From positions 64,811,124 to 64,875,123 of the forward strand of contig CM028377.1 in assembly GCA_013146195.2 (NCBI GenBank): DNA of 64,000 bases, given 5' to 3'. The stretch is from Codonopsis lanceolata (Eukaryota; Streptophyta; Magnoliopsida; Asterales; Campanulaceae). Of this stretch, positions 48,349 to 60,962 are shown piece by piece; position 1 is the stretch's first letter, and each line of letters starts with the position of its first letter. A program made the translations under genes and the position numbers. The notes under the pieces are model-generated. The model made no database searches, was not told where the DNA came from, and worked only from the letters and a program-made list of their open reading frames with translations.

Positions 48349-48483
48349 TTTGCTAGGTTTACCATCAGAATTACCACTATAATGACAACTATGTTTTAAA
48401 GATGCACATGCACCTTACATGCACTTTGCCTTCAAGGTAAAGTTGTCACCAGAGTGGTAATTCTGATGGTAAACTTAGTATTT
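48349..48483. mobile_element. small MITE nested in the hAT transposon
   Basis: Inverted termini of about 38 bp: left CTAGGTTTACCATCAGAATT and right (reverse complement) CTAAGTTTACCATCAGAATT, each followed by ACCACT and GACAACT. About 135 bp in all, between the transposase stop codon and the left end. Confidence 0.75.
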
Positions 48484-48664
48484 TCCTTATAAAAAACAAT
48501 TAATACAAAAATCTCACAAAGTTTTTCACAATTCATCAAAAACAAATACAAAATCTTTCAATAATCTAAAAAACAAACACAAACATTCAAATAACACAAT
48601 TTTCCACCATTCATCAAAAACAAATACCAAGTCTTTTAATATTCTCAAAAACAAACACAATCAT

Positions 48665-50903
48665 TCATTCTTTTATATCAGCTTTTTCATCGTCAATAAT
48701 CTCGAAAACAGTTGCCCCTTCCCCTTCATCTGGTAGAGTTGCTCTATTTTGTGTACCATCTTCACTATCTATATCTGCATAGAAAGACAAATAAATAAAT
48801 AAAATGATATGTCAACAATCCAATCTATAAGTAAGAAGTATAACAAAATATAAAACAATTCATAAACAAAATTACAATCAACATAACCATGCAACCAGTT
48901 ACGAGTGCAAATAAGAGTTTGCATTTTTTTGGGAATGGTAGCACTTCTATATTTGGTGAGCACACGAGCACCAATAGAAAAAGATGATTCTGACGCAACA
49001 ATAGTTATTGGAATAACCAAAACATCACATGCCATCAAGGCGATGGTTAGGTATCGATGCTTATGATTTTTCCAATACTCCAAGACATCCAAATCTTCAT
49101 AATGTGCAAATTCAAGCTTTGGCTCCTCCAAATAAGAGTCTAATTGTGATTTTCCAGCACTTGTAACCGTTTGGCTTTCATATTCCATAATTTCCTGCAT
49201 TAAAGAAAATATATTAGTGCAATATATTTATGTATATACATAATTAAGTGAATACAAGAAAACCAAGAGAGAAAGTGCAATTACATCGAAAATCTTTTTC
49301 CCGTTGCCTTTCATTCCTTCACTTTGAGTACGTGTATATCCGATAGAAGACGATTGTGATTGTGAATAACTTGAAGTATCAGTATTTTGCTCATAAAGCT
49401 TGTACAGCTTGTACAACTTTTCTTTCACAAGTGACATCTTCTCTTTACATTTAGCAAAATCAGGCTCCACCTTTGAATAAAAGAACTCTAACAATGAAAA
49501 CTTTACCCGTGGGTCAAGAATAGCCCCAAATGCAAGCACCTTACTGTATTGAGTCCAATATTTATCAAACTTCTCCTTCATTTGTCTACACATATCACCT
49601 ATTACCACATCTTCATTGAATAAATTCTTATATAACAAACTCTCTATCTTCCAAACTTAAAAAAATATAGGTTTGATGTAGGATAAGAAGAACCTAATAT
49701 CAAGTTGGTGGTATCATAAAAAGGCTCAAGAAATTCAGCTATCTTCTCTCCTCTTTTCCACTTTTCAATTGAAGGACAATACTTATAATTTTTATCATTC
49801 AATTGAAGAGCAGAAAAAACCTTCTTATACTTGATGGCACTCTCCAACATCAAATATGTAGAATTCCAACGGGTGGACACATCTAGTCGTAAGCCTATAC
49901 GAGTGTCAATGTTACCAACTCCTCTCACACATTCTTCAAATTTTTTCTTTCTACTTTCTGAACCTTTCACATATTTGACAGAATCTCTAATTTTATTCAA
50001 AGCTGCAACAGCAATATTCAAACCTTCTTGGACAATGAGATTAGTATACGAGCACAACAACGAACATGAAAGAACTCACCATCACACAACAAGCTATCAT
50101 GCAGAGATAACTGATCTTTCAAAATATCTTGCATGCTGTCATTACTGGATGCATTATCTAATGTCAAAGAAAAGATTTTTTTCTCTATCCCCCATTCCTT
50201 CAAAAACTCAAACAATTTTGCAGCTAATTCAACCCCAGAATGTGGAGGAGACATATGAGCAAAGTTAAAAATCTTGCTGTTCAGTTTCCAATTATCATCA
50301 ACAAAGTGGGCAGTCAAACAAATGTAACCTTCACTAGTGCATGCAGTCCATAAATCTGAAGTGAGACAAATTCTATTATTAATTTTTGCCAAAACTTGTT
50401 TAAGTTTCTCTTTCTCCCCCGAATAGGTTTTTTCAATGTCTGAAACAAGAGTGTTTCTGGAAATGCAATGAATAGCAGGATTTAAATACTTCATCCAAGC
50501 TCTAATACCATCATACTCAACAAATGAAAATGACAAGTCATGTTTAATAACTGCAGATGCTACTAACCCTCGTGAAATCTTTTGGTTTATTTTTCTAGAC
50601 TTCATCTTGCCATCATGATCAAGAATCATTTGTCCAACATTATGAAACTGTGACAGTTTGCACCTTTCCAAGTGACGCTTAAGTGTAGAAGTCTCATACC
50701 TTTTCCCTCCACTTTTATACTCCTTCTTGCATGCTTTACATTCAACACGTTGTATGCCATCTTCACCAATATAAGTCTTTTTAAAAAATCCTCAAACATC
50801 AATCAGAAAATTCTTTAGGTCTTTTATTTTGAGCTAGTTTTGAATTTTCCACTTTGTTACTCTCATCCAAATTTAAATTTTGATTTAAGCAAGCAGAATC
50901 CAT
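48665..50903 (-). pseudogene. BED-finger hAT transposase (RICESLEEPER/DAYSLEEPER-like), broken
   Basis: Parts from N- to C-terminus: an ATG at 50903, a BED zinc finger at about 50760-50671 (VECKACKK ... LKRHLERC), the catalytic core with LTSDLWTACTSEGY (DDE aspartate region), LDNASSND and HVRCCA, then DVSTRWNSTYLMLE, then the hAT dimerisation domain (LDSYLEEP, DVLEYWK, VIPITIVASESSFS). Two introns look genuine: 49201-49278 (GT-AG) and one ending at about 48775 that leads to an acidic C-terminus with a stop at 48665-48667. Breaks: a TGG-to-TGA-type stop and frame shift just upstream of the BED finger (about 50785-50810), and single-base losses near 50048 and near 49660 in a T run. Few and small defects imply recent inactivation. 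Confidence 0.85.
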
Positions 50904-52577
50904 GACTGTATTCTGTATATTCCTAAGATGCAAAAATATAAGAAAAACATTAATTAAACAATCAAAAGCTCTTTATTTAAATGAAACGGAGTATCAAAGT
51001 CCATCAATGCTTAATTTTCATTAGATAATTAATCAATTGGTAAAATGGTGCAAAATAAATTGGTCTAAGACCTTCTCGCTAAACTAAATCCTACTAAAAA
51101 TCCAGATTGCGTTTCATGGGAAAGTTTTTACCTAATTTTCTCAATGCAACCAAACAGTAACACATATTGGACACAAAAAATGAGTACAAAACTTTTAAAA
51201 TCTATTTTCCTTTAATTTCCTCTACTTTCTTCTTTGTATCCAAACGCTACCTTGAAAATTCTTCCAGCAACCCTAAGAAACTGTAAAAATATGATTACTA
51301 ATACTCAACAGTCAACACAAAGACTGATTCTTTTCTTAGGGCAGTTGCAAGACAGTGACAACTTTGAATATCAAGGGGGGAAATTGATATACCTCATCAA
51401 TCATATTATATTCAAACTAGTTTTTGCACCAACAATATATATTTTATATCTCTTCAACATACAACTTGAAAACAATAAACTTTAAAAAGTACAAATAGGA
51501 GGACTTGCTATAAGAAGAAGTTAAGAGTCTATTACATGACCCATACTGTAACTTCAAATGTCAACTAGAATTAAAAAAGGAAAGAAAAGAAATTGGAAAT
51601 TATCGTACATGGTGGGAAATGGGTAGAATTTACTCTGCAGATTGGCTAAAAAATGATATAAAATACAATAACAAAATAACAATCTCACTAAAACCCATTA
51701 TTATAACAATGAAATGAAAACGCCGCTTGCAAGTAATTAGTAAACACATCCAGTGAAAGCTCTATTGGATTGAAGGCCACAAACATGCACAAGGAACTGA
51801 GGAAGCACCATTTCTAGCTCAATCAAGCAGACCAAGGCACCAAGCACCAATTGTATATTTGTATCATTATATGTACCTACCGCTGTCCACTGAAGATGAG
51901 AGAGCAATGTCGGAAACGTCGTTGGTACGGTTAGTTAGACTTGAGACTTGAGAGAGGAAGAGGCGAAATGCGGTGGTCGGCCGATGAGGTAGACTGGTTG
52001 AGGGAGGGCGGTGGTCCGGTGGAACGATAGAGAAAGACTGGTGGTGGTGGTCTGGTGGACCGGCAGGTCCGACACTGGTGGTGAATCGGGTGATTGGGGG
52101 TGATCGTCTCGATGGTCCGTCTGCCGTCTAGTGCCATATATATTGTCATATACTCTGATAGACTGATACTCATATCGTGAGAGAGGGAGAGATCGAACTC
52201 GAAAGTCTAAGAGACAGCTTGGAGATTGGAGGATGGAGATTCAAAGGGTTTGTTTTAGATCTAGGAAGGAGTAAGAATGAAGAATCAAGTTGATTAGTAA
52301 AGGCGCGCGTAGGTTTCGTCCGCTCGTCCGCTCTAACTACTTGGAGTCACTAGACGTAATGTACTACTGTTAAGGAATTAATTAATTAAACTAATGATAA
52401 TTTTCCAACTTGGCAAATTGGCGGGTCAACCCGCACCCGCCCCGAAACCCGTGTGGGTTCGACCCATTTGACCCGCCTCTTTTTGGGTTCATAATTTCTC
52501 AACCTAACCCACCTTTTTAAGTGGTGGGGTGGGCTAACCCAACGGGCCCAACCCATTTTGACGGCTCTAACCCCACT

Positions 52578-54900
52578 ACTTAATTATAATTATATTATTA
52601 TATAAAATGTGAATATATTCTACTTATACCCCAAATATTCTAATTACATCATCACTAAATTTTATACATGATGAATCTCTTCTCTCTATTTTCACATTTC
52701 TTTACTTCCTCTCCTTTACCAAATTTCTACAAAAACTTTCTTTCAAACTCAAATCCTAAACATCACATTGTTGAAAAAATATTATACATGGAGCCTAAAA
52801 AAATTACGTGGACAAATAATATAAGTATTCCTTCCACTTTCATCAATTAAAATTCCATTTTTACCTATTTTTTTGAAAATTTTGAATTGATGTTCGTCTG
52901 TTTTGTGTGGCTTTAGTGTGTTGCACACTCTTTTTGATGTGTACTACATGTCTGTCGCACAGTCCTCTTATTGTGCACTACATGGATGTCGTGCATCACA
53001 TGTCTGCCGCACACACCTCTTTCTGTGTACCAAGTTATGGCCGCACACACCTTCTTCTGTGCACCAAACCAGGGCCGCATAACCCATTTTCAAATCTAAC
53101 GTAGTACAAAATCTGGGCCAAACACTAATACAAAATCTGGTGCTCTCTCACCCCTTCGAAGAATTCTCAACCAGCTTTTGCACCATTAGCCTTATTTGGG
53201 TTTATGTTTAATTTTTATTTTCTATGCTATGAAATCACATGTTTGCTGTTCACCAAATGTTTATGTTTAATTTTTAATTTTTTATGCTATGGAATCACAT
53301 TCCTTTTGCTGTGCATCAAATGTTTAATTTTTTCGAAATCACGTGTTTGCTGGGTTGATGAGGGTGATTGAGTGTTAATTGGGTGGATGGAGGTTTGTTG
53401 GTGAATTAAATGAGTAGTGTGTAGATAGAATTGTGGTGTAGAATAGGATGAGTGGGGTAGTAAATTTAAAAGGGTAAAATAGAAAGTTAGTATAAGGTGT
53501 AAAGTGGAGTGTAGATAGAATTAAGGTGTAGAAAGTAGATGGTGGTGTGTAGTTAGCCCAATCATTTCTCATATCTTATTGCCTGTGACCCCACTTGAGT
53601 TAAAAAAATATTTTTTTAATTAGTAATTAGTAAAGATAGAAACTATCAATTCTCACGACTCTTTCTCTCTCTCTTTCTCTCAATCTTATGACCTCTCTTT
53701 GACTCCACCCGACTCCCTCCCATTCCAGGTTCCATAAATTTTTTAAGAACGAGATTGGTTTGGTTTCGGTTTTTTCTTTTTTTCCAAAAAACTGGACCGA
53801 ACCGGACCAAGCTCACCCCTAATGGGACCCTCTCTTTGTCGGCTCAGTTAGCTAGCTTTTCCCCTCAATTAGGCAACCAATTTTCTTACTAATTAGTTTA
53901 TAATTTTAATTAATATATTACATATTCAAAAATTACTTATAAATAAAATAAATTATAGTTTTAAACATAATATTAAATATTACAAATAAAATTTAAAACA
54001 AATATATTAATTTTTAATTTTTATTAAAATATTACATATTAAACAAATACTTTATACAAATTATACCAATATTTATAATAGATATAATTTATTTTTCTTA
54101 ATTTTTGTGTGAAATCAAATATGACGATTATTTAGGATCGGATGTGTATTAAATATTAAATACTCATTGAAACATACATCATACTTTGAGCCCTATTTTC
54201 TAAAAAAATTAACTTTATTTTCTTAAAATGAAATGGGTATATAAATAACTATTTATTTTAAAATTTAAGGCTTTATTTGGTGAAAATAAATTTTAGGGTT
54301 TTTTATGAAATTACAAAATTTGTACAAGGTTTATAATGAAATAAAATTAGTTCACGTAGGATGTCATGTTGGCATCCTACTCAGCAGGCCGTTACCATTT
54401 AACGAGTTAAATAGACGGAGGGTTCTAATTGAAACATAAAAAATAGGCTGGGTTCAATAAGCCTATAAACAATTGTAAGAGTTCAATTTGCAATACCTAA
54501 AATAGGTCGAAGTTTTTTTATGCAGTTTTCCCTTTTTTTTTTTTTTTGTTTATTTAAAGTTTGACAAAAGATTGAGAAAATGTTTATGAAAATAAAATAT
54601 TTAGTAATAGATTCAAGCTATAAAGCTTTTCTAAGTTTTTTCCCTCACGTCAACGTCAACGTGACGTCTTTATGTTAATTGGGCCCACCCCGACTAATTC
54701 CTTTTACATGAAACGTTTGAATTCACATTTTTTAGTTTTCTTTTCTACAACAAATTTTAATACATATCTTTCCTTTACCTTTTTTTTTTTTAATATACAT
54801 AAGAACTTCACTAATCCCCCTTTCTACTCATTGTAAAATCAATTGAAAATACAATTTATGACTAATTCATGTTCATCCCATATGGGTATTACTATTAATG
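52578..54900. other. intergenic AT-rich DNA, no gene seen
   Basis: Open frames here are short and low-complexity. Seen: short repeats around GTG(C/T)ACCAA and CACATGT(C/T)TG (52910-53090), duplicate TTTATGTTTAATTTTTA at 53203 and 53261, and a hAT-like end with ACCGAACCGGACC at 53800. Confidence 0.5.
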
Positions 54901-54914
54901 ATTAAAATTGAATA

Positions 54915-55170
54915 CTGGCCTTGGTAGATAGAGTATATTTTTTGAACCGTAGTACTTCACGAAATCAAAAATTACTAGGAATTTAAACAGAAATCAGTAA
55001 GCTTTGCGCCTAGTTTGAAACCCCAAAAAAAAGAAAAAAAATGACCCTAAAAATATATGCAGCCAGAAAAAATGCAATTTTTGACGAATTTAACAAAGTT
55101 TTGTCTCCATATTTTTGACTTCATTCGAGCAACCTTATCGCTTTCACTATTGACTATATAAAATGGGTGT
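54915..55170. repeat. direct duplication, copy 1
   Basis: Shares with 55885-56180 the ordered blocks GGCCTTGGTAGATAGAG, GTACTTCACGAAATCAAAA, GGAATTTAAACAGAAATC, GTTTGAAACCCCAAAAAA, GCAGCCAGAAA and CTTCATTCGAGCAACC. The copies are about 970 bp apart with many substitutions and indels. Confidence 0.85.
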
Positions 55171-55351
55171 AACACTTATAAATGTATAAGAAAAATAAGC
55201 ATTAAAATTTTATTGAAAACTACTATTTTGCATCGATTTAAACAATTTATGACAAAAATGATATACCCCATCAATCTTTTTTCTTTTTTGACTTCCGAAT
55301 ATATATTTTCTTGATAACATGTTTGTACTAAAAATTCAAGTTAAAAAAAAA

Positions 55352-55705
55352 AAGACACAATCACTAATAAAGTTAAGAACTAAAGAAACATAAGCAACAA
55401 AAATGAGTCAAATAGCAACAAGAAAAAAACTTGATTTTTGCTTGAAATGTAATAATTAGGCTATGGGAGATGGATGGGAGGAAATTAGCTTGGTAAAGAA
55501 GAGAGTAGACCTAAAATGAATAAAAAAGACACAATCACTAATAAAATTAAGAACTAAAGAAACATAAGCAACAAAATGAGTCAAATAGCAACAAGAAAAA
55601 AAACTTGATTTTTACTTGAAATGTAATAATTAGGCTATGGGAGATGAATGAGAGGAAATTATTATATACCCAACAAAGAAGAGAGTAGACCTAAAATGAA
55701 TAAAA
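55352..55705. repeat. tandem duplication, unit about 175 bp, two copies
   Basis: Both copies carry GACACAATCACTAATAAA, GAACTAAAGAAACATAAGC, GAGTCAAATAGCAACAAG, TTGAAATGTAATAATTAGG and GAGAGTAGACCTAAAATG in order (55355-55525 and 55526-55702), with few differences, so the duplication is recent. Confidence 0.9.
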
Positions 55706-55707
55706 TA

Positions 55708-55795
55708 AGGGCTTCACCAATGAGACTTGAACTCATGACCCACATATTCACATTTCCCAACGCTACTATTGAGCCAAGACAACCAAATGCATTTA
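55708..55795 (-). mobile_element. tRNA-derived SINE (minus)
   Basis: The minus strand carries an A-box-like CTTGGCTCAATAGTAGCG and a B-box-like CATGAGTTCAAGTCTC about 30 bp apart, then a T-rich end. It fits the tRNA-head SINE layout. Confidence 0.6.
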
Positions 55796-55884
55796 AGCTT
55801 ACGTGGATATAATATATTTTAAAACCCCCTACATTTCTTTAAAATTGGCCTCTAATTTCACCTGCGAAGGCCCATGCAGGACCG

Positions 55885-56180
55885 GCCTGTGGCCTTGGTA
55901 GATAGAGTATATTTTTTGGAACCAAAGTAGTACTTCACGAAATCAAAATGTACTAGGAATTTAAACAGAAATCAGTAAGCTTTGCAAGCCTAGTTTGAAA
56001 CCCCAAAAAAGAATTAAGAAAATGAAAGATGACGATAAAGATGGTGAATAACTGCAGCCAGAAATAAATTCGGATCTCACTTTAACAAAGTTGGGTCCGC
56101 CATGTCTCCATATTTATGGTGTCCATGGCTTCATTCGAGCAACCTAAGCACTATCCTGCTTTCTATTTTGGACTATATAT
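55885..56180. repeat. direct duplication, copy 2
   Basis: Partner of 54915-55170; this copy lies within 200 bp of the gene 3 stop codon and is slightly longer (extra GGATCTCAC and GGTGTCCATGG segments). Confidence 0.85.
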
Positions 56181-56352
56181 CATCATCATCATCGTCATCA
56201 ACCTAGTAAATGTGCGGGATCTCATTCTTATCTCTGTCCAACAAAAAGAGACAATGCAGACATGCAAGTAAATCTTTTGATTTTTTAAAGATTTGACTTT
56301 GAAATAACAAAATACAAAATAAAATCTTAACAACAAAATGAATTTTATTTTG

Positions 56353-57613
56353 TTATACAAACGATCCTAATGTGGCTTGGAATTGAGGAGGCACACGGAG
56401 TAAAGGGGCCTGGACTTCACCAGGCGAGCCAAGCTGACCGCAGGCAGCCATCTGATCATCTCCTCTACTCGGTCTCATGAAAACAACACAACCTGCCTCG
56501 GCCAAAACATTACGAAACTCAACCATCTTCTCATCCTTGGTTGGTCTAAACAAGGATCCAGAGTGAGGGTTGAACGTAATGAGATTGATCTTGCAAGGAA
56601 TGCCCCGAACAAGATCAACTAATCTCTTTGCATCATCAATGCTGCAGATTCAAAAAGAAATTTGTATCATAAACTATGAACAGCTTAACTCTAAAGTACT
56701 TCATTTCAGACAATGAGGAGGGAGAACGGTTCTTTCTAACCTGTCATTAACTCCGGCAAGCAGTACATATTCAAATAAAACTTTGTAGTTATGTCTTGGG
56801 GCAAGTTCTTCACGAAGTGTTTCAAGAAGCAAGCTCAAGTTGTACTTGCGGTTAATTGGCATAACCCAATTTCTGACCTGCAGTAAGGTTATTGTAAAAG
56901 GTGGATTAACCCTCTATCATATTTTCTGCCAAACTGTAATAGGGGTGTAAGAAAATTACCTCATCAGTGGTAGCGTTTAGGCTGACTGCTAAAGCACATC
57001 TCGATTCACGGAGAAAACGTTTCAGCTGGGGTACAAGCCCACTGGTAGAAACGGTAACTTTACGAGGACTAAAATGAAGGCCTTGCTCGTCTATCATTAT
57101 GTCTGCAGCTTTAATGACGTTTTCTATGTTTTGAAGTGGTTCTCCCATCCCCTATGTTTTATTTATCAATCACTTATTAGAAATGGGCTAATTTCAATTA
57201 GGCTTCAAGATTAGCTAAGCTTGACAAATCTAGCACGAGCTGATAAAAGGTAAACAATATATGAAGGCAATAACAATACTTCAACATTATTATCATATAT
57301 GGACAGTCAATTTATAAAGAAACGATTGCAGTAAGCTTAAAGTCTCTTCACCACATGTCTACCATGAATACAACGTTTGTGATGGCGCCCACTTCACTGG
57401 TAAAAAGGCGTCGTGCAACAACCGCCTGCTCCACTATCTCAGCTGTAGTTAGATTTCTCTTTAAGCCCATCCTATAAAACAAATTGACCCATAAACAAAA
57501 TGCAGAACCACCTACATTACTTTTTTAAACTACCTTCTGCATTGATCATCCGCAGAAGTCTAACCCTGCGTTTGATCCATTCCCGCGAGTGTGCACACTC
57601 TCGCACATGCGTG

Positions 57614-57669
<56 letters not shown>

Positions 57670-60600
57670 AAGAGGTCTTGCCTTCCAGTGTAGCAGAATT
57701 GGCAATTCATTGCACAGCCTACTTGGCTTGAAACACAGACAGTTGTCCTGTCCCTATCACAAGGTATTACAACTGTTTCAACTACCAATCCATCATCCAA
57801 TCTAAATAAAATCTGCAACCTCCTGCGAGTTTGATATTAATGAGAAGATTCTCGAGAAACTCAATTGCCCTGAGAAATCTCCAGTGAAATGCCAGGAAAA
57901 GGAGAATGGAAAGCATAGAGAAAGTTTAGAAAGATAATGCCTACCTTCCTAGTGCCATCAGATGCTGTACGAATATCTTTCACAGAAAGAGCTTTGAATT
58001 CAGTAAGCTCACCCAACATCATCTTGAAATCTTTGTTCAAACCTAGAGTTTCCAGCAAAAAAGGATAACTTAAACATGGAAGATCGGAGTGCTGAAACAT
58101 ATACACATAAGAAATATAGTCTGGAAATGGAGCAGATAACAGCATAATCAGGGAGAAGAAAGAAGGAAAAAACAAATGAAAAGTACGAGTTAAAAAGAAA
58201 AAAGAACAACCCTCGAGTTCTTCAATACTATGCGCCCAAGTATTATTTCCGTAGAGGCGCTTCCACAACATCAAAGCCTGACCAGGCCTATATCCATGCA
58301 AACTGGCCCATTTCTGTTGAATTAGTTTGCAACAATTAGAAACATAAGATATACTTCATGCATAAAGATGATCGAGATCGCTGTAAAAAAAATCAGATTA
58401 TTTAATAGAAGAGATAGTCATAGGGCTTTAATAATCATGTGCCTATAGATATACCTGTTGAAACTAAAAGTAAACAAAACTGAAAGGTAATCGTATAAAA
58501 ACATGATTTGAATTTGAAGAATTACTGACTGAGTCACCCCAATCAGATTGGCCTTATTTCCCTCCTTACATGTGCGCTGGGGAACAGGTAATCTCCTTCC
58601 AGGATAAAACAATCATCAAATTCAAAGACTAGCATGGAAGTTCTGACTTACACGATCAGTCAATCACAATTCCAATTCGTCTAGATCCTTCAATTCCTTG
58701 GTATGAATGAAGGAGAGAATGATATAAAAGTGCAACCAGAATGATTTTTCTGCAACTCTTCGGTTTTCCCCTTTGAATCATTAGCTATAACCAAACTCTA
58801 TTAATGTACAATTAATATGCAAAAGGAGAAACAGATAATGAGTTACAGAAACAATATTCTGAAAACTCTTTCTCTCTTCTGTCCCTTTTTTCATACTAAC
58901 GAATTAAGGGCACTAGGCGAACTGACATAGTGGTCATTAAGTTCAAGTTGTATCTCGAATTTAGTGATTGTCTTATCCTGGAAGAAGCTTGTGGTTCCCA
59001 ACGCATACGTAAGTGGTAAATATCTTCTTTAAGGCCGGCCCACATTAGGCAATATAGTCTGAAAGTTTTCTATTTTCAGTTCTGCTTTTTCTCTGCCGAC
59101 ACTTTACACAATTCCCGTTTGGATTAGTTTAGTGAGTCAACATGTTAATATTGAACATGATTATTCATGCCCTGTGGTTATCTGTTTAATTTGGTTTGTA
59201 GATAATCTGCTAGCGTTAATTCAAAAAAATTGATACAGGATACACAAGCTTCACAAACGTCTACATGATTATCTTAAGAATAGCAACTTTGTACTCGTCC
59301 TACATTTAGGACATGAGTCGCATCCTAAGTAAATATAGCATCATCTATGTAATGATAATCTTTAGACCGTATATCGTACCATTTCAGAACCCATTCACAA
59401 CCAAACATTGTATATTTCAGGCAGTAAGTTCAACACATGCTTTTTATAAATCTTATGATTTAACCACTGTTTGTATGAAGTCCTGGCGGAGGGGTAAAAT
59501 GATAAAAGTAAAGCCGGTGGGAAGTTTGGCGTTACACATGGGATCACAAAGGGGGATGGAAAGGGAGCAAGAGGGTGAATTAGTGAGCGAACCAGTGGAA
59601 GGCTTTCTCTAAGTAGTAACCCAGAGAATTGGCTTTCCGTTCTTGTGGAATGAATGAGGCAATGAAGGCTTCTATAGGCAGCCAATGAGGGCCTAATTAC
59701 CCAGACCATGCACGGTCCGTACAGTTGGGTGGTGGCCTCTCATTTGCTTGCATGTACGAACCTACTTGACAATGTCGCGTGTCCACTAGGAGGGACCATC
59801 CATGGTTCTTCAATAGGGTCTTAGCTAGGGCACATGCGTCCATGCTATTAGACCATGTAGCTGAGCTTCGTTCTCCAGCCTCCAAACCATAACCCCATTG
59901 TGATCCCATATGCGGGGAAAGGTTGCACCAGCTATGGTGTGGGAACCTTTCTGCATGAAACAGCGGTGCCTTGGTCGGGTCCTTCCACGGCACTTACAAT
60001 AGGCAGAACGCAATAGCGGGGATACCCACATTACAAGTTTAGTGCACCACCATACACACTTTAAGGCGGTGCACGAATGTAAATGCACACCCGGTCCGCA
60101 TGCTAGCGCGGAGATTTGTCCCCATCCTCATGCAATGTGCTTGGACTATGGTCCACATGCTGAAGCGGTCATGCCACATGCAGGCCACTTGGAAATTTCT
60201 TCGAGGACGAAATTTCAATTTAAATGATGAATCGGATGACATTAATATTGTCACAATTTTGTTCACATCGATGAATTTATGTTGAATACTTTGGCATACT
60301 TGAACAATGCCTATCTACTTCCTAGAGTAGCATGCATTTTCAAAATTCCAAACACAAGATGTAAAGGACAATATGTATAGTACTCCTTCCGTTCCTAAAT
60401 GAGTGTTAGTTTTTCACTAAAATCAAGGAAATTGACTTTTGAGTCATTTTAGTAACACATGTACATTAATGCCATCAATGTGCATATAACTTTGGAAGCA
60501 AATTGTTTAACCAGAATACAATCAATAGCATAACTACGAAATTAACTCGTAAGAAAGTACAGTGAAATAAAAATCATTTAAGAAATTAAAATACATACTT

Positions 60601-60962
60601 CAAGTTCACTATATCTCATCCCCTTTAAAATCACTTTCCCCGAGTCCTTTTTATAAAGAAGCCCACTCTTGTCGTCAGCTCCTACTAGGACAAGCAAACC
60701 CCATTACGAATAAACAACAAAATACAAGTGAATGAATAGAATTACATAAGCGTATATGTAATGGATTACCGGAAGGAGAAGAATTTTCGGGATCTACAGT
60801 TTGGAGGAGTGGAGAAGGAGATGAGTGAAGGGTTGCTGAAATTGAACGGCCATGGAATAATGGAGGCGGTGGGTTTGAAAGAGAGAAGGAAACCGGCGGA
60901 AATGAAATTGAAATGGGGGTGAAAAAGGCGAAGCGGAGGAGAGAGGTGGTCGTTCCGGCCAT
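56353..60962 (-). CDS. Radical-SAM RNA methyltransferase, RlmN family, probably organellar, 9 exons
   Basis: RlmN-type enzymes methylate C2 of adenosine in 23S rRNA (A2503) and some tRNAs. Exons 5' to 3': 60770-60962, 60599-60684, 58211-58313, 57945-58042, 57682-57812, 57363-57471, 56960-57151, 56741-56877, 56353-56641; 445 aa. Residues 1-60 are rich in Ser, Pro and Phe and lack acidic residues, like a plastid or mitochondrial transit peptide. RPGQALMLWK is the family's N-terminal helical motif. The [4Fe-4S] motif is Cys193-x3-Cys197-x2-Cys200 (CAMNCQFC); the SAM-binding GMGEP is at 241-245; the paired cysteines used in catalysis are Cys186 (VCVSSQVG) and Cys417 (ACGQL), equivalent to E. coli C118 and C355. 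The fifth intron has a GC donor (AG|GCAAGA). Exon 2 has a TAGTAG tandem acceptor, giving VGADD or GADD. An upstream in-frame ATG (60983) is in weaker context than the chosen AAAATGG. Organelle choice is inferred. Confidence 0.93.
57612..57669. repeat. compound microsatellite (CA)n(TA)n(GA)n in an intron of gene 3
   Basis: Three successive dinucleotide runs. On the gene strand the order is CT, TA, TG, beginning about 12 bases after the GC splice donor of exon 5. Confidence 0.95.
59690..60230 (+). mobile_element. retrotransposon remnant in intron 2 of gene 3
   Basis: GC-richer than the rest of the intron; it ends with TTCTTCGAGGACGAAATTTC, a phrase found near the end of Ty3/Gypsy pol regions in plants. 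Frames on both strands are short. Identity is tentative. Confidence 0.35.
60381..60480. mobile_element. single Stowaway-like terminus in intron 2 of gene 3
   Basis: TACTCCTTCCGTTCCTAAAT is a Stowaway-like end; no convincing inverted partner is seen before exon 2 at 60599. Confidence 0.4.

Larger units (their letters stand above)
48170..52569 (-). mobile_element. hAT transposon, near-complete, 4.4 kb
   Basis: Termini: left TAGAACTGTCAAAATAG and right (reverse complement) TAGAGCCGTCAAAATGG, the plant hAT pattern TAG(A/G)R-C-GTCAAAA. Flanking 8-mers ACCTCACT (48162-48169) and ACCCCACT (52570-52577) match at 7 of 8. Both subterminal regions carry many GCGGG(T)CAACCC and CCCAACCCACC words in clusters (48190-48320 and 52420-52550), the usual transposase-binding arrangement. 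A single transposase gene runs leftward inside (48665-50903), with a long leader toward the right end. Confidence 0.85.

Noticed and set aside
50018..50268. Plus-strand frames opposite the hAT transposase
   Set aside because: Shadows of the minus-strand transposase with no domain of their own.
51931..52173. Proline-rich frame near the right end of the hAT element
   Set aside because: It lies in the GC-rich leader region and reads like low-complexity promoter or leader DNA; not joined to the transposase by any splice signal I can support.
57546..57705. Open frames reading through the CA/TA/GA microsatellite
   Set aside because: The GC donor at 57681 and the in-frame acceptor at 57471 rebuild the conserved RlmN sequence; the read-through is intron translation.
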